From contig REEQ01000051.1 of assembly GCA_007695005.1 (NCBI GenBank), positions 16,822 through 80,821 of the forward strand: a stretch of 64,000 nucleotides of DNA, read 5' to 3'. This DNA comes from Wenzhouxiangellaceae bacterium (GTDB lineage: Bacteria > Pseudomonadota > Gammaproteobacteria > Xanthomonadales > Wenzhouxiangellaceae). A model generated the notes under the pieces. The model was given only the letters and a program-made list of their open reading frames with translations. It searched no databases and had not been told where the DNA came from. A program made the translations under genes and the position numbers. Shown piece by piece: positions 9,481 to 19,594 of the stretch (positions are counted from its first letter, which is position 1; each line of letters opens with the position of its first letter).

Positions 9481-10239
9481 CTATTTGACAGAAAATTCTT
9501 CCGGCCAGTGCGCTAGAGCCGCCTTGTCTTCTGCGCTCAGTACGCGTTCCGACCACAAGTCGGGCCGCAGCCGCCGGGTGCGGTGCAAGGCCTGTGCCCG
9601 CCGCCACTGCGCAATCCGTGCATGATCGCCGCTGGTCAGAACCTCGGGAACCCCAAGGCCGCGCCAGTCTTCCGGCCGCGTGTAGTGCGGACAGTCGAGC
9701 AAGCCATCAGCAAACGAGTCCTCAACCACCGAGCGTTCGTGCCCCAGCACACCGGGTAGCTGACGAATCACTGCATCAATCAGGACGGCCGCGGCCGGCT
9801 CTCCACCCGAGAGCACATAATCGCCTATCGACCATTCTTCTTCGACCAGCTGGTCCAATACCCGCTGATCCACGCCCTCATAGCGGCCGCAAACCAGGAT
9901 AAGGCGTTCCCTTTCGGCCAGCTCCAGTACTCCGCGCTGGTCCAGCCTGCGCCCCTGCGGACTCAGGCAGGCCACCGTGGCTGGCCCTGCATCGGACCTG
10001 GCGGCCTCGATGGCATTCGCCAGCGGCTCAGGCCGCATCACCATGCCCGGACCACCACCATACGGTCGGTCGTCAACAGAACGATGGACATCGACCGTAA
10101 AGTCGCGCGGATTCCAACATTTCAAGGCAACCCGACCGGATGCCAGCGCCCTGCCCGTCAGTCCCAGTGTCTTCAGCCCCTCTACCCATTCCGGGAACAG
10201 GGTAATGACATCAATCCTCGACAGCATCGGACTCGTCAA
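9481..10239 (-). CDS. trmD: tRNA (guanine-N1)-methyltransferase
   Basis: [43 protein letters not shown] motifs; true start may be 10227. Confidence 0.97.
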   Translation of the reverse strand: MTSPMLSRIDVITLFPEWVEGLKTLGLTGRALASGRVALKCWNPRDFTVDVHRSVDDRPYGGGPGMVMRPEPLANAIEAARSDAGPATVACLSPQGRRLDQRGVLELAERERLILVCGRYEGVDQRVLDQLVEEEWSIGDYVLSGGEPAAAVLIDAVIRQLPGVLGHERSVVEDSFADGLLDCPHYTRPEDWRGLGVPEVLTSGDHARIAQWRRAQALHRTRRLRPDLWSERVLSAEDKAALAHWPEEFSVK

Positions 10240-10750
10240 TCCAGTCCAGCGGCCAGTCGACCGTCACCACGGCCGCGGCAAGATCAACGGACTTGACGTA
10301 GATTTCTGGAATGAAAGGAATCAGGACCGTTCCGGACTTGCCGGCAACTTCCAGTACATCGTTGGCGCCGGTTTCCATCAGCCGCTGAATTCGCCCGTAA
10401 GCATGACCTTCGAGATTGACCACCTGAAGACCGATCAGATCAGACCAGTAATACTGATCTGCCGGCAGGGCCGGCAGGGAAGCGCGCAGCACACTGAGGC
10501 TGCGGCCAATAAGCGCGCTGGCATCTTCCGGGGAGTCGATGCCCTCGACGCGGGCGACGAGCCGCGGGCCTTGGCGGCGCCATTCAGCAACTTGCAGGGT
10601 TTCGGCGCCATCGTCCAGCAACCAGGGCTGGTAATCGAAGATTGCTTCCGGCGGATTGGTGTCCGAAAACACCTTGATCCAGCCACGCGTCCCCCAGACG
10701 CCGTTGATGCGGCCGAGCGCGACCTTGTCGCCAGCGCCCGGCGCCGCCAT
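10211..10750 (-). CDS. rimM: Ribosome maturation factor RimM
   Basis: LGRINGVWGTRGWIKVFSDT...YYWSDLIGLQVVN; PRC-barrel; position between rpsP and trmD. Confidence 0.95.
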   Translation of the reverse strand: MAAPGAGDKVALGRINGVWGTRGWIKVFSDTNPPEAIFDYQPWLLDDGAETLQVAEWRRQGPRLVARVEGIDSPEDASALIGRSLSVLRASLPALPADQYYWSDLIGLQVVNLEGHAYGRIQRLMETGANDVLEVAGKSGTVLIPFIPEIYVKSVDLAAAVVTVDWPLDWIDESDAVED

Positions 10751-11010
10751 CAGGCGCTCTGCTGCTGAGCCTTGCGTGCCTCAGTAACGAGGTGGCTGAC
10801 CCGCTCGGTCATCTGGGCACCCTGGCCAACCCAGTGATCAACGCGGTCGGTATCGACACGCAGACGCTCTTCCTGGCCACGGGCAACCGGGTTGAAAAAC
10901 CCGAGACGCTCGATGTTGCGGCCATCGCGACGACTGCGGCTGTCGGTAACGATGATGTGGTAGAAGGGCTGCTTCTTGGCGCCGCCCCGGCTCAAACGAA
11001 TCTTGACCAT
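10750..11010 (-). CDS. rpsP: 30S ribosomal protein S16
   Basis: [41 protein letters not shown]; start refined to 11010. Confidence 0.97.
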   Translation of the reverse strand: MVKIRLSRGGAKKQPFYHIIVTDSRSRRDGRNIERLGFFNPVARGQEERLRVDTDRVDHWVGQGAQMTERVSHLVTEARKAQQQSA

Positions 11011-11171
11011 GTTATCTCCATCAAAACGGCGGGCAACCTGTGGGGCACTCGCCAAACGCTGTATCGGCAAACCCGCAATTGTACCTTGCCAATCAAGCAA
11101 ATGGAAGAAGATATGGCGCCCAATCACCAACCGCAGCCAGACTTCCAATCTTGAACCTTGATCCTTGAACC

Positions 11172-12518
11172 TCAGGCCTGAAACACGCCGAGCGGCGAAT
11201 AGCTGTCCAGGGTCGGGAACACCTGCTCAAGGGCAGAAATTGGCAGTCCGAGGCGCCGCACCAGAGCCTCGGCCAGCACCTGCCGGTAGTCGACCGTGGT
11301 GTGCAGATCCTGGTTTTCGAACAGCGAGCCCTTGTCCAGGCCCGGAAACTGGCCGTGGAACTGACCACCGTTGACCCGGCCACCCAGCGCCAGCATGACG
11401 TTGCCGTAGCCGTGGTCAGTGCCATTGGACTGGTTGCCGGTGACATTGCGGCCAAACTCGCTGAGCATGACGACAGAAACCCGGTTCATCAGATTGCCCT
11501 GCAAGGATTGCGACAGGTCGGTATAGAAGGCGTCCAGCGCCTCAGCCAGGCCCTGCACCAGATTGCCGTAGAAGTCAAAATGATTGGGATTGCCGGGATT
11601 GGGAATGCCCTGCCCTTCGTGAGTGTCCCAGCCGCCGTAGTCCAGCGTGGCGACCACGACGCCGGCATCCGATTTGATCAGCTGCGCCAGGTTGCGCAGT
11701 TGCGTGCCCAGGGCAGAGCTGGGGTACTGAGCACCACCTTCGGCCTGGTAGTCGGCAAAATTCATGTTGCGCATTTCCGCCAGGGCTTCGGCAGCCAGGC
11801 GACCAGCCTGCTCCAGCGGACTGCTTCCGGACTGCCACAGGTTCTGAATGCGGTGATGGGCGCCCTGGTGGCCGTTCAGGTCGGGATTGGTTTCATGCCA
11901 GGACCAGTGGAATCCGTCGACCCGGAACTCCTGGGCGTTACTGACCGTGAAAGCCTGATTGGCGCCGATCAGGGCAAGCGGTTGGGTCGATGCAAAGCCA
12001 AAGGCATGGCTGAGCAAAGCCGGCGGCAAGGGTCCGGCCTGCTGCAGGTAGCGGGTCAACCAGCCTTGCGAAGTGTTCTTGTTGCCGGGGGTGCCCAGGT
12101 CCATCCAGGCCTGGGCGTCGAAATGACTGCGCGACAAATGGGTGGGCATGCCGGCGCCCTGGATGATAGCCAGGCGATTTTCAAGCCAAAGCCGCTGCAG
12201 CCAGCGCGGCGTCGAGCTGACGGGGTCACCCGGACCGCCGCCGGCGCGCGGGTGCAAGGCCCACTGGGGGCTGATCGGGCGCAAGCGCGCTTCCGGGATG
12301 AGCATGTTGCCGCGTCGACTTTCGTAGGCCACTCGCTCCGGGCCGGCATAGGGCACGACCAGATGCAAGCCGTCGATGCCGCCACGAAGATATAGGTAGA
12401 CCAGCACATCCTGGTTGCTGCCGGTGCCGGCCAGCAGCGGGTTGACCCAGGCCATGCCAGGCAGCGCGCCAGCAGCCGCGGCCGCACAGCAGGACTTCAG
12501 AAAGGAGCGCCGTTTCAT
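11172..12518 (-). CDS. DUF1501 domain-containing protein (Tat-type N-terminus)
   Basis: [21 protein letters not shown] signal; [49 protein letters not shown]. Confidence 0.93.
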   Translation of the reverse strand: MKRRSFLKSCCAAAAAGALPGMAWVNPLLAGTGSNQDVLVYLYLRGGIDGLHLVVPYAGPERVAYESRRGNMLIPEARLRPISPQWALHPRAGGGPGDPVSSTPRWLQRLWLENRLAIIQGAGMPTHLSRSHFDAQAWMDLGTPGNKNTSQGWLTRYLQQAGPLPPALLSHAFGFASTQPLALIGANQAFTVSNAQEFRVDGFHWSWHETNPDLNGHQGAHHRIQNLWQSGSSPLEQAGRLAAEALAEMRNMNFADYQAEGGAQYPSSALGTQLRNLAQLIKSDAGVVVATLDYGGWDTHEGQGIPNPGNPNHFDFYGNLVQGLAEALDAFYTDLSQSLQGNLMNRVSVVMLSEFGRNVTGNQSNGTDHGYGNVMLALGGRVNGGQFHGQFPGLDKGSLFENQDLHTTVDYRQVLAEALVRRLGLPISALEQVFPTLDSYSPLGVFQA

Positions 12519-14230
12519 CGTCTGTGGAACTCCGGCAGCATCATGATCATGGAAACCATGGCGCGCAGCCGCACCGGGGTGTAGTGGGCACTCATGTTTC
12601 CTGCCGACCAGTTGCCGTAGGGCGGGTTGGTGGTCAGATTGAGGGGCTGATCGGGGCTTGCATTCTGGCGCAGGAAATTGATCAGCTCCAGGCGACGCTG
12701 TGGCAATACATCCGCTCCAATCAGGCGATCCAGCCACCAATTGACCAGATTGGCAGCGCTGTGATCCGCCGGATTCGGCAAGGCCTGCAGTGTCAATTCA
12801 TGAACACGCAGCAAGAAGGGGCCATCGTTCGGCATGCGCAGCTCCGGCAGACGGCTGAGCAGACGCCAGCTCTGGCCGAGCACGGAAGCCGAGGTCCATC
12901 GTGCGGCGGTATCCGGATAGCCATCCGGTGCCGGCCAGCGGAAACCCCCATGGCCAGTCTGCTGGAAGCGACTGTACAGCTCCCCATAGGGCTGCCAGCC
13001 CTGAAAGTGATGCGGCTGGATTTCAGCGCTGGTCTTGCGCAGGCAGGCAGCCATCAGTTCAAACGGCCGTCGCACCTTGCTGCCCAGCCCCTGGAGCACG
13101 GCATCGGAGGTGATGATGTGGGCCATGACCTGGGCGATCTGATCGGGTGCCTCCCACTGATCGCGCCAGATGGCCGCGGCCGACTCAACCAGGCTCTCGG
13201 GCGGCTCGTCGCCGATGAAACGACGGCAAAGCTTGCGGCAGATATGGCGCGCGGTGGCCTGATGCCGGCACATGCGATCCATGACCACGTGGGCCTCGTT
13301 CTGACCACCGGCCTGCCCCGGCATCGGAACAAACTGACCGAGGACATACTTCTGACCGCCTTCGTGCCAGTTGGCGAAGTAGAAAAACTCACCAGTGTCG
13401 TATTCAGGCGTATTGGGGAAATTCCAGTGACCATTACGCACCGTCCAGCCGGTGAAACAGCGGGCCACATCGTAGACATCAGCATCGCTGTAGCCGATCG
13501 CGAGCCCGTCATCACCAAACGGAATGGCGCCGTGAAACGCTCCCGGGTAGTAGACATCCACGCCCAGCGTATGCAGTTCCATCAACTCGCGCGCCCAGTT
13601 CTCGTTGTAGCCGCCAGCCCGATTGGCCCGGTTGTCCAGGTAGTAAAGCATCGCGGTGGACTTGGCGACGGCTTCGAGCAGTTCCCTGAAATTGCCCAGC
13701 GCGTTGGGGCGTATGGCATCGCGGTCATGCTGCACGAATACAGGCGCAATACTGAAGTCCCAGCCAGCGACATTGAAGTGGTCGTGCCAGAACTCGACCA
13801 GCATTTCGTATAGCTGGCGGCGCGAATAAACGGCCCGGATCAGTCGCGCAGCATCGGTTTCGGCAACCGGCAGGTAGCGATCGGGCCAGTTGGTCTGGCT
13901 GCCGCGAACATGATCGGCCCAGAGCTGGGTGATGGACTTGCCCAGCGTCTGGTAGCCAGCAGCATCAATCCGGGCCTGGCAGGCACTGTCATCAATCGAC
14001 TGCCAGTCGAGCTGTTGTGCTGCCCAGTTGCTCAGTCGGTCGAACGGTGTACTGCCCAGGCTCAGGAAATGGCTGATGTCTTCAGGCCGAGCGCCGTAGC
14101 TGAAGCGCTCCAGCACTTGCCTGGAAAAGGCTTGCGCGTCATGCGATTGATCGACAAAACGATCGGCAAAGATCTGATCTCCGTCCCCGGCGGAGAGCAC
14201 TGCGCTGGTCCCCCCAGCGAGCTGATCCAT
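12515..14230 (-). CDS. DUF1800 domain-containing protein
   Basis: FSYGARPEDISHF, LVEFWHDHFNV, NENWARELMELHTLGVD motifs; 4-bp overlap with the DUF1501 gene. Confidence 0.93.
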   Translation of the reverse strand: MDQLAGGTSAVLSAGDGDQIFADRFVDQSHDAQAFSRQVLERFSYGARPEDISHFLSLGSTPFDRLSNWAAQQLDWQSIDDSACQARIDAAGYQTLGKSITQLWADHVRGSQTNWPDRYLPVAETDAARLIRAVYSRRQLYEMLVEFWHDHFNVAGWDFSIAPVFVQHDRDAIRPNALGNFRELLEAVAKSTAMLYYLDNRANRAGGYNENWARELMELHTLGVDVYYPGAFHGAIPFGDDGLAIGYSDADVYDVARCFTGWTVRNGHWNFPNTPEYDTGEFFYFANWHEGGQKYVLGQFVPMPGQAGGQNEAHVVMDRMCRHQATARHICRKLCRRFIGDEPPESLVESAAAIWRDQWEAPDQIAQVMAHIITSDAVLQGLGSKVRRPFELMAACLRKTSAEIQPHHFQGWQPYGELYSRFQQTGHGGFRWPAPDGYPDTAARWTSASVLGQSWRLLSRLPELRMPNDGPFLLRVHELTLQALPNPADHSAANLVNWWLDRLIGADVLPQRRLELINFLRQNASPDQPLNLTTNPPYGNWSAGNMSAHYTPVRLRAMVSMIMMLPEFHRR

Positions 14231-14346
14231 GATAAGGAAAGAACCCTGTTGTCCACCTTGGATGCTACCGGAAAGAACCCGACCAAGACCGTGCTCCAGT
14301 TCACATCTTCAACAATTTTTCTCGCATCAAGCAGGAACAGTCTGCA

Positions 14347-16056
14347 TCAAGGGCCTTGGTTGGGCTCCAGCGAGCGGACCTCCGCGCCGCCCGAACTCCA
14401 GCGCGGATCATGCGCTGCTTCCAGCCGGCCGGCCGCCCTGTCCCACATCACCCCATGCATGTTGCCCCAGGGCCGGACCCGGATGTTGACTGCATGCCCC
14501 ATCTCGCGCAGTGCGGCGATCTGCTCGTCGTCGAGAGCGCCACGCTCGATCAGAATCTCGTCGGGCTGGTACTGGTGATGAAAGCGCGGCAGCGAGACCC
14601 AGGACTCCGGACCATTACCATCGATAAAATCGAGCAGGCCCAGCAGCACCATGGTGATGATGCGCGAGCCACCGGGCGTGCCGATCACGGCTACCCGCTC
14701 CGGACCCTTGACGATGGTCGGACTCATCGATGAAAGCATGCGCTTGCCCGGTTCGATGGCGTTGGCCGCGAACCCGATCAGGCCATAGGCATTGGGCTCG
14801 CCGGGAGCGGCAGAAAAATCGTCCATTTCATTGTTCAGCAACACCCCGGTGCCGGGCGGCGCGTAGGCTGCGCCGTATGGCAGGTTGATGGTCAGCGTCC
14901 CGGATACCAGGTTGCCATCTGCATCCATCAAGGAAAAGTGAGTTGTGTTGTCGCTTTCCATCGGCAGGGCCGGATCGGCAGCGAGGGCAGACGACGGCAA
15001 GGCACGATCCATTCGCAGCGCCGCCCGATGACCGGCGGCATAGTGCGGGCTAAGCAGCATGTCGGTGGGTATTTCCACGAAGTCCGGATCGCCCAGATAC
15101 AAGGCGCGATCGCGATACGCGCGCCGCATGGCCTCGGCCAACAGGTGGACCCGCTCGACCTGGCTCAGTTCGCTCAGGTCCCAGGGCTTGATGATGTTGA
15201 GAATCTGGGCAATGGCGATGCCGCCGGACGACGGTGGCGAAGCGGTGATCAGCTCGTAGCCGCGGTAGCTGATCCGAATCGGCTCGCGCTCCACCACTTG
15301 GTAACCGGCCAGGTCTTCAAGCGTCCAGATGCCACCCTCGGCGCGAACGCCATCCACCAGCAGCTCGGCCACCTCACCCCGATAGAAGCCGTCGAAACCC
15401 TGGCCGGCAACGGCGCGCAAAGTGCGGGCCAGATCCGGCTGGCGGATGACAGTTCCCAGTGCAGGCACTTCGCCATCGGGCATGAAGATCGCGGCGGTCT
15501 CCGGCCACTGCAACATGATGTGGGCACGGAAATTGAGCAAGGTCTGGTATTTCTGGTCAACCTCGAAGCCCTCCTCGGCCAGGCGAATCGCCGGCGCAAG
15601 CAGATCGGCCAGGGGCAGGCTTCCGTAGCGCTCGGCCAGGTGCACCCAGGCCGCCGGCGCGCCGGGGATGCCGGCGGCCAGGGCGCCGTTGATGGCCAGA
15701 TCACGGTTTACCTGACCGTCTTCGTCCAGGTACATGTCCCTGTGGGCTGCGGCCGGTGCGGTTTCGCGCCCGTCTATCATGATGGAGCGGTCCGATTCAG
15801 CCTGGTGCAGCAGCCAGAAGCCACCGCCGCCGATGCCCGATGAAGCCGGCTCGACCACGGCCAGCACGGCCGAGACCGTGACCGCGGCATCAAAGGCGTT
15901 GCCGCCGGCAGCCATGATCTCCATACCGGCCTCGGTAGCCAGCGCGTCGGCACTGGAGACAGCAAACTGACCCGGACCCTGTGCCTGCGCGGGACCGACC
16001 AGCAGCGCGATCAGTACCAGTGACAGCGGAGGCAGACTGACGACTTGCCTGAGCAT
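14347..16056 (-). CDS. ggt: Gamma-glutamyltransferase
   Basis: MAAGGNAFDAAVTVSAVLAVVEPASSGIGGGGFW; DNTTHFSLMDADGNLVSGTLTIN; GTPGGSRI. Confidence 0.95.
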   Translation of the reverse strand: MLRQVVSLPPLSLVLIALLVGPAQAQGPGQFAVSSADALATEAGMEIMAAGGNAFDAAVTVSAVLAVVEPASSGIGGGGFWLLHQAESDRSIMIDGRETAPAAAHRDMYLDEDGQVNRDLAINGALAAGIPGAPAAWVHLAERYGSLPLADLLAPAIRLAEEGFEVDQKYQTLLNFRAHIMLQWPETAAIFMPDGEVPALGTVIRQPDLARTLRAVAGQGFDGFYRGEVAELLVDGVRAEGGIWTLEDLAGYQVVEREPIRISYRGYELITASPPSSGGIAIAQILNIIKPWDLSELSQVERVHLLAEAMRRAYRDRALYLGDPDFVEIPTDMLLSPHYAAGHRAALRMDRALPSSALAADPALPMESDNTTHFSLMDADGNLVSGTLTINLPYGAAYAPPGTGVLLNNEMDDFSAAPGEPNAYGLIGFAANAIEPGKRMLSSMSPTIVKGPERVAVIGTPGGSRIITMVLLGLLDFIDGNGPESWVSLPRFHHQYQPDEILIERGALDDEQIAALREMGHAVNIRVRPWGNMHGVMWDRAAGRLEAAHDPRWSSGGAEVRSLEPNQGP

Positions 16057-16058
16057 GC

Positions 16059-16577
<519 letters not shown>

Positions 16578-16697
16578 TCATCAGCATCAAAGTCAGCCTG
16601 CAATTATATCGCCAGCACCATCATTGCACGAGAGGGGTATCCCGGTCTGTCAGGAGCGAGTCAGTAGTCCTCGTCGATGATGGTCTGATGCATTTTT

Positions 16698-16773
16698 TCT
16701 CTCGCCACGACACCAAGGCGCAAAGGGAACGTTATTGACTTTTTCCTTGGCGGCCTTGCGTCTTGGCGAGAGA
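16698..16773. repeat. Dispersed-repeat-like imperfect palindrome (tctctcgcca ... tggcgagaga)
   Basis: Perfect 10-bp terminal arms with imperfect inner symmetry and AAGACGCAA core; lies between coaD and rsmD and reads into the rsmD 3' end. Confidence 0.7.
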
Positions 16774-17340
16774 GTCCTGGCGATGCTCGAGCAGGCGCAG
16801 GATGACGCGACCCTGGCGTTTGTTGCGGAGTTCTTTCCAGTTCTGGCTCAGGGCTGGTTGCAGGGCGGCTTCTTCGTCGAGATCGCATTCGACATAGACC
16901 AGGCAGCCTGGTTGGCAGCATGCTGAGCCGGCCAGGGCCTCCAGCGCCCTGCCCTGCAGGCCCTGGCCGAAAGGCGGGTCGAGAAAGCAGATATCGAATC
17001 GCTGCTCGCAGCTTTGCAGCCAGTGCATTCCTTCGGCTTGCTCGACCCGGACCCGGTCGCCGCCGGGCCACGACGACACCAGCTCAAACAGCGCCGCGGC
17101 CAGCTTGCGATCGCGTTCGATCAACCACACATCGGTAGCGCCGCGCGAGGCAGCCTCCAGGCCCAGAGCCCCGCTGCCGGCAAACAGGTCCAGGCAGCGC
17201 TTGCCGATCACGCGCGGACCCAGCCAGTTGAACAAGGTCTCGCGGGCACGGTCGCCGGTGGGGCGCAGCTCGGGGTGGTCGAGCACAGGGATTCTGCGGC
17301 CGCGCCACTGGCCGCTGATGATGCGTATCTTGCCGGTCAT
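16732..17340 (-). CDS. rsmD: 16S rRNA (guanine966-N2)-methyltransferase RsmD
   Basis: MTGKIRIISGQWRGRRIPV; RPTGDRARETLFNWL; FLDPPFGQG; start refined to 17340. Confidence 0.95.
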   Translation of the reverse strand: MTGKIRIISGQWRGRRIPVLDHPELRPTGDRARETLFNWLGPRVIGKRCLDLFAGSGALGLEAASRGATDVWLIERDRKLAAALFELVSSWPGGDRVRVEQAEGMHWLQSCEQRFDICFLDPPFGQGLQGRALEALAGSACCQPGCLVYVECDLDEEAALQPALSQNWKELRNKRQGRVILRLLEHRQDSLAKTQGRQGKSQ

Positions 17341-17421
17341 GGTGATAGCATAGCGCCGGTTACCCGCCCGAACGGTTCGGGCTGCAGAGGCGCATTTCCC
17401 AGAGTTTTCCAGAGCAGTCAA

Positions 17422-18417
17422 ATGTTTTCCATTTTTCGCCGCAAGAAGTCCGGCCAGGGCGTTGAAAGCACTCAGGTGCGACCGGTCGAGCAGACCGGAG
17501 TTGATCCGCTGGAGCAGCGTCTTGAGCGCACCCGCTCCAGCCTTGGCGGCCTGTTCAGCCTGATCCGCGGCGCCAGCACGATTGATGAGGACCTGATCGA
17601 GGAAATCGAGACCACCTTGCTCACGGCCGACATGGGCATCACGGCGACCACTCGGATCATTGATCGGCTGCGCGAGGGCATTCGGCGCGGCATCGTCAGC
17701 GAACCGGCGCAGGTTTTACCGGCCGTGCAGGCCGAGTTGTATGACCTGATCGAGCCTTGCGAGCAGTTTCTCGCCGTTGACCCGGACAAGAAACCGTTCG
17801 TGCTCCTGATGGTGGGCGTCAACGGGGTGGGCAAGACCACCACCATCGGCAAACTGGCCCGTCGCTACCTCGACGAGGGCAAATCAGTGATGCTGGCTGC
17901 CGGCGATACCTTCCGCGCCGCCGCTGTCGAGCAGCTCAAGGCCTGGGGCGAGCGCAACGGCGTGCCGGTGGTTGCCCAGCAGTCCGGGGCTGACAGCGCG
18001 GCGGTGATCTTCGATGCCCTGCACTCGGCCAAGTCCCGCGGCGTCGATGTACTGATTGCCGACACCGCCGGTCGCCTGCACACCCAGGGCCACCTGATGC
18101 AGGAGCTGGCCAAGGTCAAACGGGTGATGCAGAAGGTCGACGCCGAGGCGCCGCACGAGACCATGCTGGTGGTCGACGCCGGCACCGGCCAGAATGCGCT
18201 GGCCCAGGCGCGCGAATTCAACCAGTCCGTGACTTTAACCGGTATAACCGTGACCAAGCTCGACGGCACCGCCCGTGGCGGTGTGATGTTTGCGATTGCC
18301 GCCGAACTGGGCATTCCGATTCGCTTTATCGGCGTTGGCGAATCCGCGGCCGACCTGCGCCCCTTCGACGCCGGCACCTTTGTCCACGCCATCCTGCCGG
18401 TGGAAAACGCTGGCTGA
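17422..18417 (+). CDS. ftsY: Signal recognition particle receptor FtsY
   Basis: [49 protein letters not shown]; start refined to MFSIFRRKK at 17422. Confidence 0.97.
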   Translation: MFSIFRRKKSGQGVESTQVRPVEQTGVDPLEQRLERTRSSLGGLFSLIRGASTIDEDLIEEIETTLLTADMGITATTRIIDRLREGIRRGIVSEPAQVLPAVQAELYDLIEPCEQFLAVDPDKKPFVLLMVGVNGVGKTTTIGKLARRYLDEGKSVMLAAGDTFRAAAVEQLKAWGERNGVPVVAQQSGADSAAVIFDALHSAKSRGVDVLIADTAGRLHTQGHLMQELAKVKRVMQKVDAEAPHETMLVVDAGTGQNALAQAREFNQSVTLTGITVTKLDGTARGGVMFAIAAELGIPIRFIGVGESAADLRPFDAGTFVHAILPVENAG

Positions 18418-19423
18418 TTTTGCCGCCCGCCTGCTGGCCTGGTGGGAGTGCCACGGCCGGCACGACCTGCCCTGGCAGATCGACCGCACGCCCTACCGGG
18501 TGTGGCTGTCGGAAATCATGCTGCAGCAGACCCAGGTCGGCACGGTCGTGCCCTACTTCCAGCGCTTCACTGACTGCTTCCCGAGTCTGTCCGACCTGGC
18601 CCGAGCCGATCTTGACGAAGTAATGGCGCTGTGGTCCGGGCTGGGCTATTACGCCCGCGCTCGTAATCTGCATGCAGCTGCAAGGATTTGTGCCGAGCAG
18701 CATAAAGGCTGTCTGCCCAAAACCACCGAAGAACTGCAGGCGTTGCCTGGCATCGGCGAGTCCACCGCCAATGCCATCATTGCCCAGGCCCATGACCGGC
18801 GCGCCCCCATCCTGGACGGCAACGTCAAGCGCGTCATGGCCCGCCACGCCGCCATTGCCGGCTGGCCGGGCAAGACTGCCGTCCAACGCCAGCTCTGGCA
18901 GGAATCCGAAAGCCGTACGCCGCCGGACAGAGCCCGAGACTATACCCAGGCAATCATGGATCTGGGTGCCACCTTATGTCGCAGAAGAAAGCCCGACTGC
19001 GCGAATTGCCCGGTCGCCAGCGATTGCCAGGCCCTGGCTCTGAACCTGGTCGACCAGCTCCCGGAAAGTCGCAAGCCCAAGCCGCGCCCGCGCCGCAGCA
19101 CCCGTTTGGCGGTACTTCAAGACGAGCAGCGCCGGATAATGCTTGAACGCCGCCCTCCCAGCGGCATCTGGGGCGGCCTGTGGTCCCTGCCGGAACTACC
19201 GCACGGCGACAACAGGGTCCAGGGCCAGCCACTGCTCAGCATCGAACACCACTTCACCCATTTCATCCTCGACATCCACCCGGTGCTGGTGCATGCGTCT
19301 GAAAGTTCAAACATCTCGGATAACGGCGACACCGAGTGGCTGAGCGTGTCTGAAGCTCTGAGTCGCGGCATCCCGCGCCCCATCCGCCAGATTATCGAGG
19401 GCGTCTTGGCGCTTGAGGATTGA
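18380..19423 (+). CDS. mutY: A/G-specific adenine glycosylase MutY
   Basis: RHDLPWQIDRTPYRVWLSEIMLQQTQVGTVVPYF; LPGIGESTANAI; Fe-S cluster CRRRKPDCANCPVASDC. Start uncertain: no nearby in-frame ATG; TTG at 18380 is one candidate. Confidence 0.92.
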   Translation: MSTPSCRWKTLADFAARLLAWWECHGRHDLPWQIDRTPYRVWLSEIMLQQTQVGTVVPYFQRFTDCFPSLSDLARADLDEVMALWSGLGYYARARNLHAAARICAEQHKGCLPKTTEELQALPGIGESTANAIIAQAHDRRAPILDGNVKRVMARHAAIAGWPGKTAVQRQLWQESESRTPPDRARDYTQAIMDLGATLCRRRKPDCANCPVASDCQALALNLVDQLPESRKPKPRPRRSTRLAVLQDEQRRIMLERRPPSGIWGGLWSLPELPHGDNRVQGQPLLSIEHHFTHFILDIHPVLVHASESSNISDNGDTEWLSVSEALSRGIPRPIRQIIEGVLALED

Positions 19424-19434
19424 GGTTTGATGAT

Positions 19435-19483
19435 CATCGGCGGCTACGCGTCGGGTCGTCAATCTTCATGGAAACCGCCGATG
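19435..19483. other. Long-loop inverted repeat CATCGGCGG ... CCGCCGATG after mutY
   Basis: Perfect 9-bp arms with a 31-nt loop in the intergenic region; function unknown. Confidence 0.4.
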
Positions 19484-19594
19484 CAAGCCGTTTGGCAAGC
19501 CTATAGATCAACGACGACTTATTAGCCCGGCAGTTACTAACGGGTTAATAATTGAGCGCAAGACCCCACACCCAATCCGCTACACTTTTCGGCT

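Noticed and set aside
11301-12395. 364-aa plus-strand ORF
   Set aside because: Antisense shadow of the DUF1501 gene.
12524-13813. 429-aa plus-strand ORF
   Set aside because: Antisense shadow of the DUF1800 gene.
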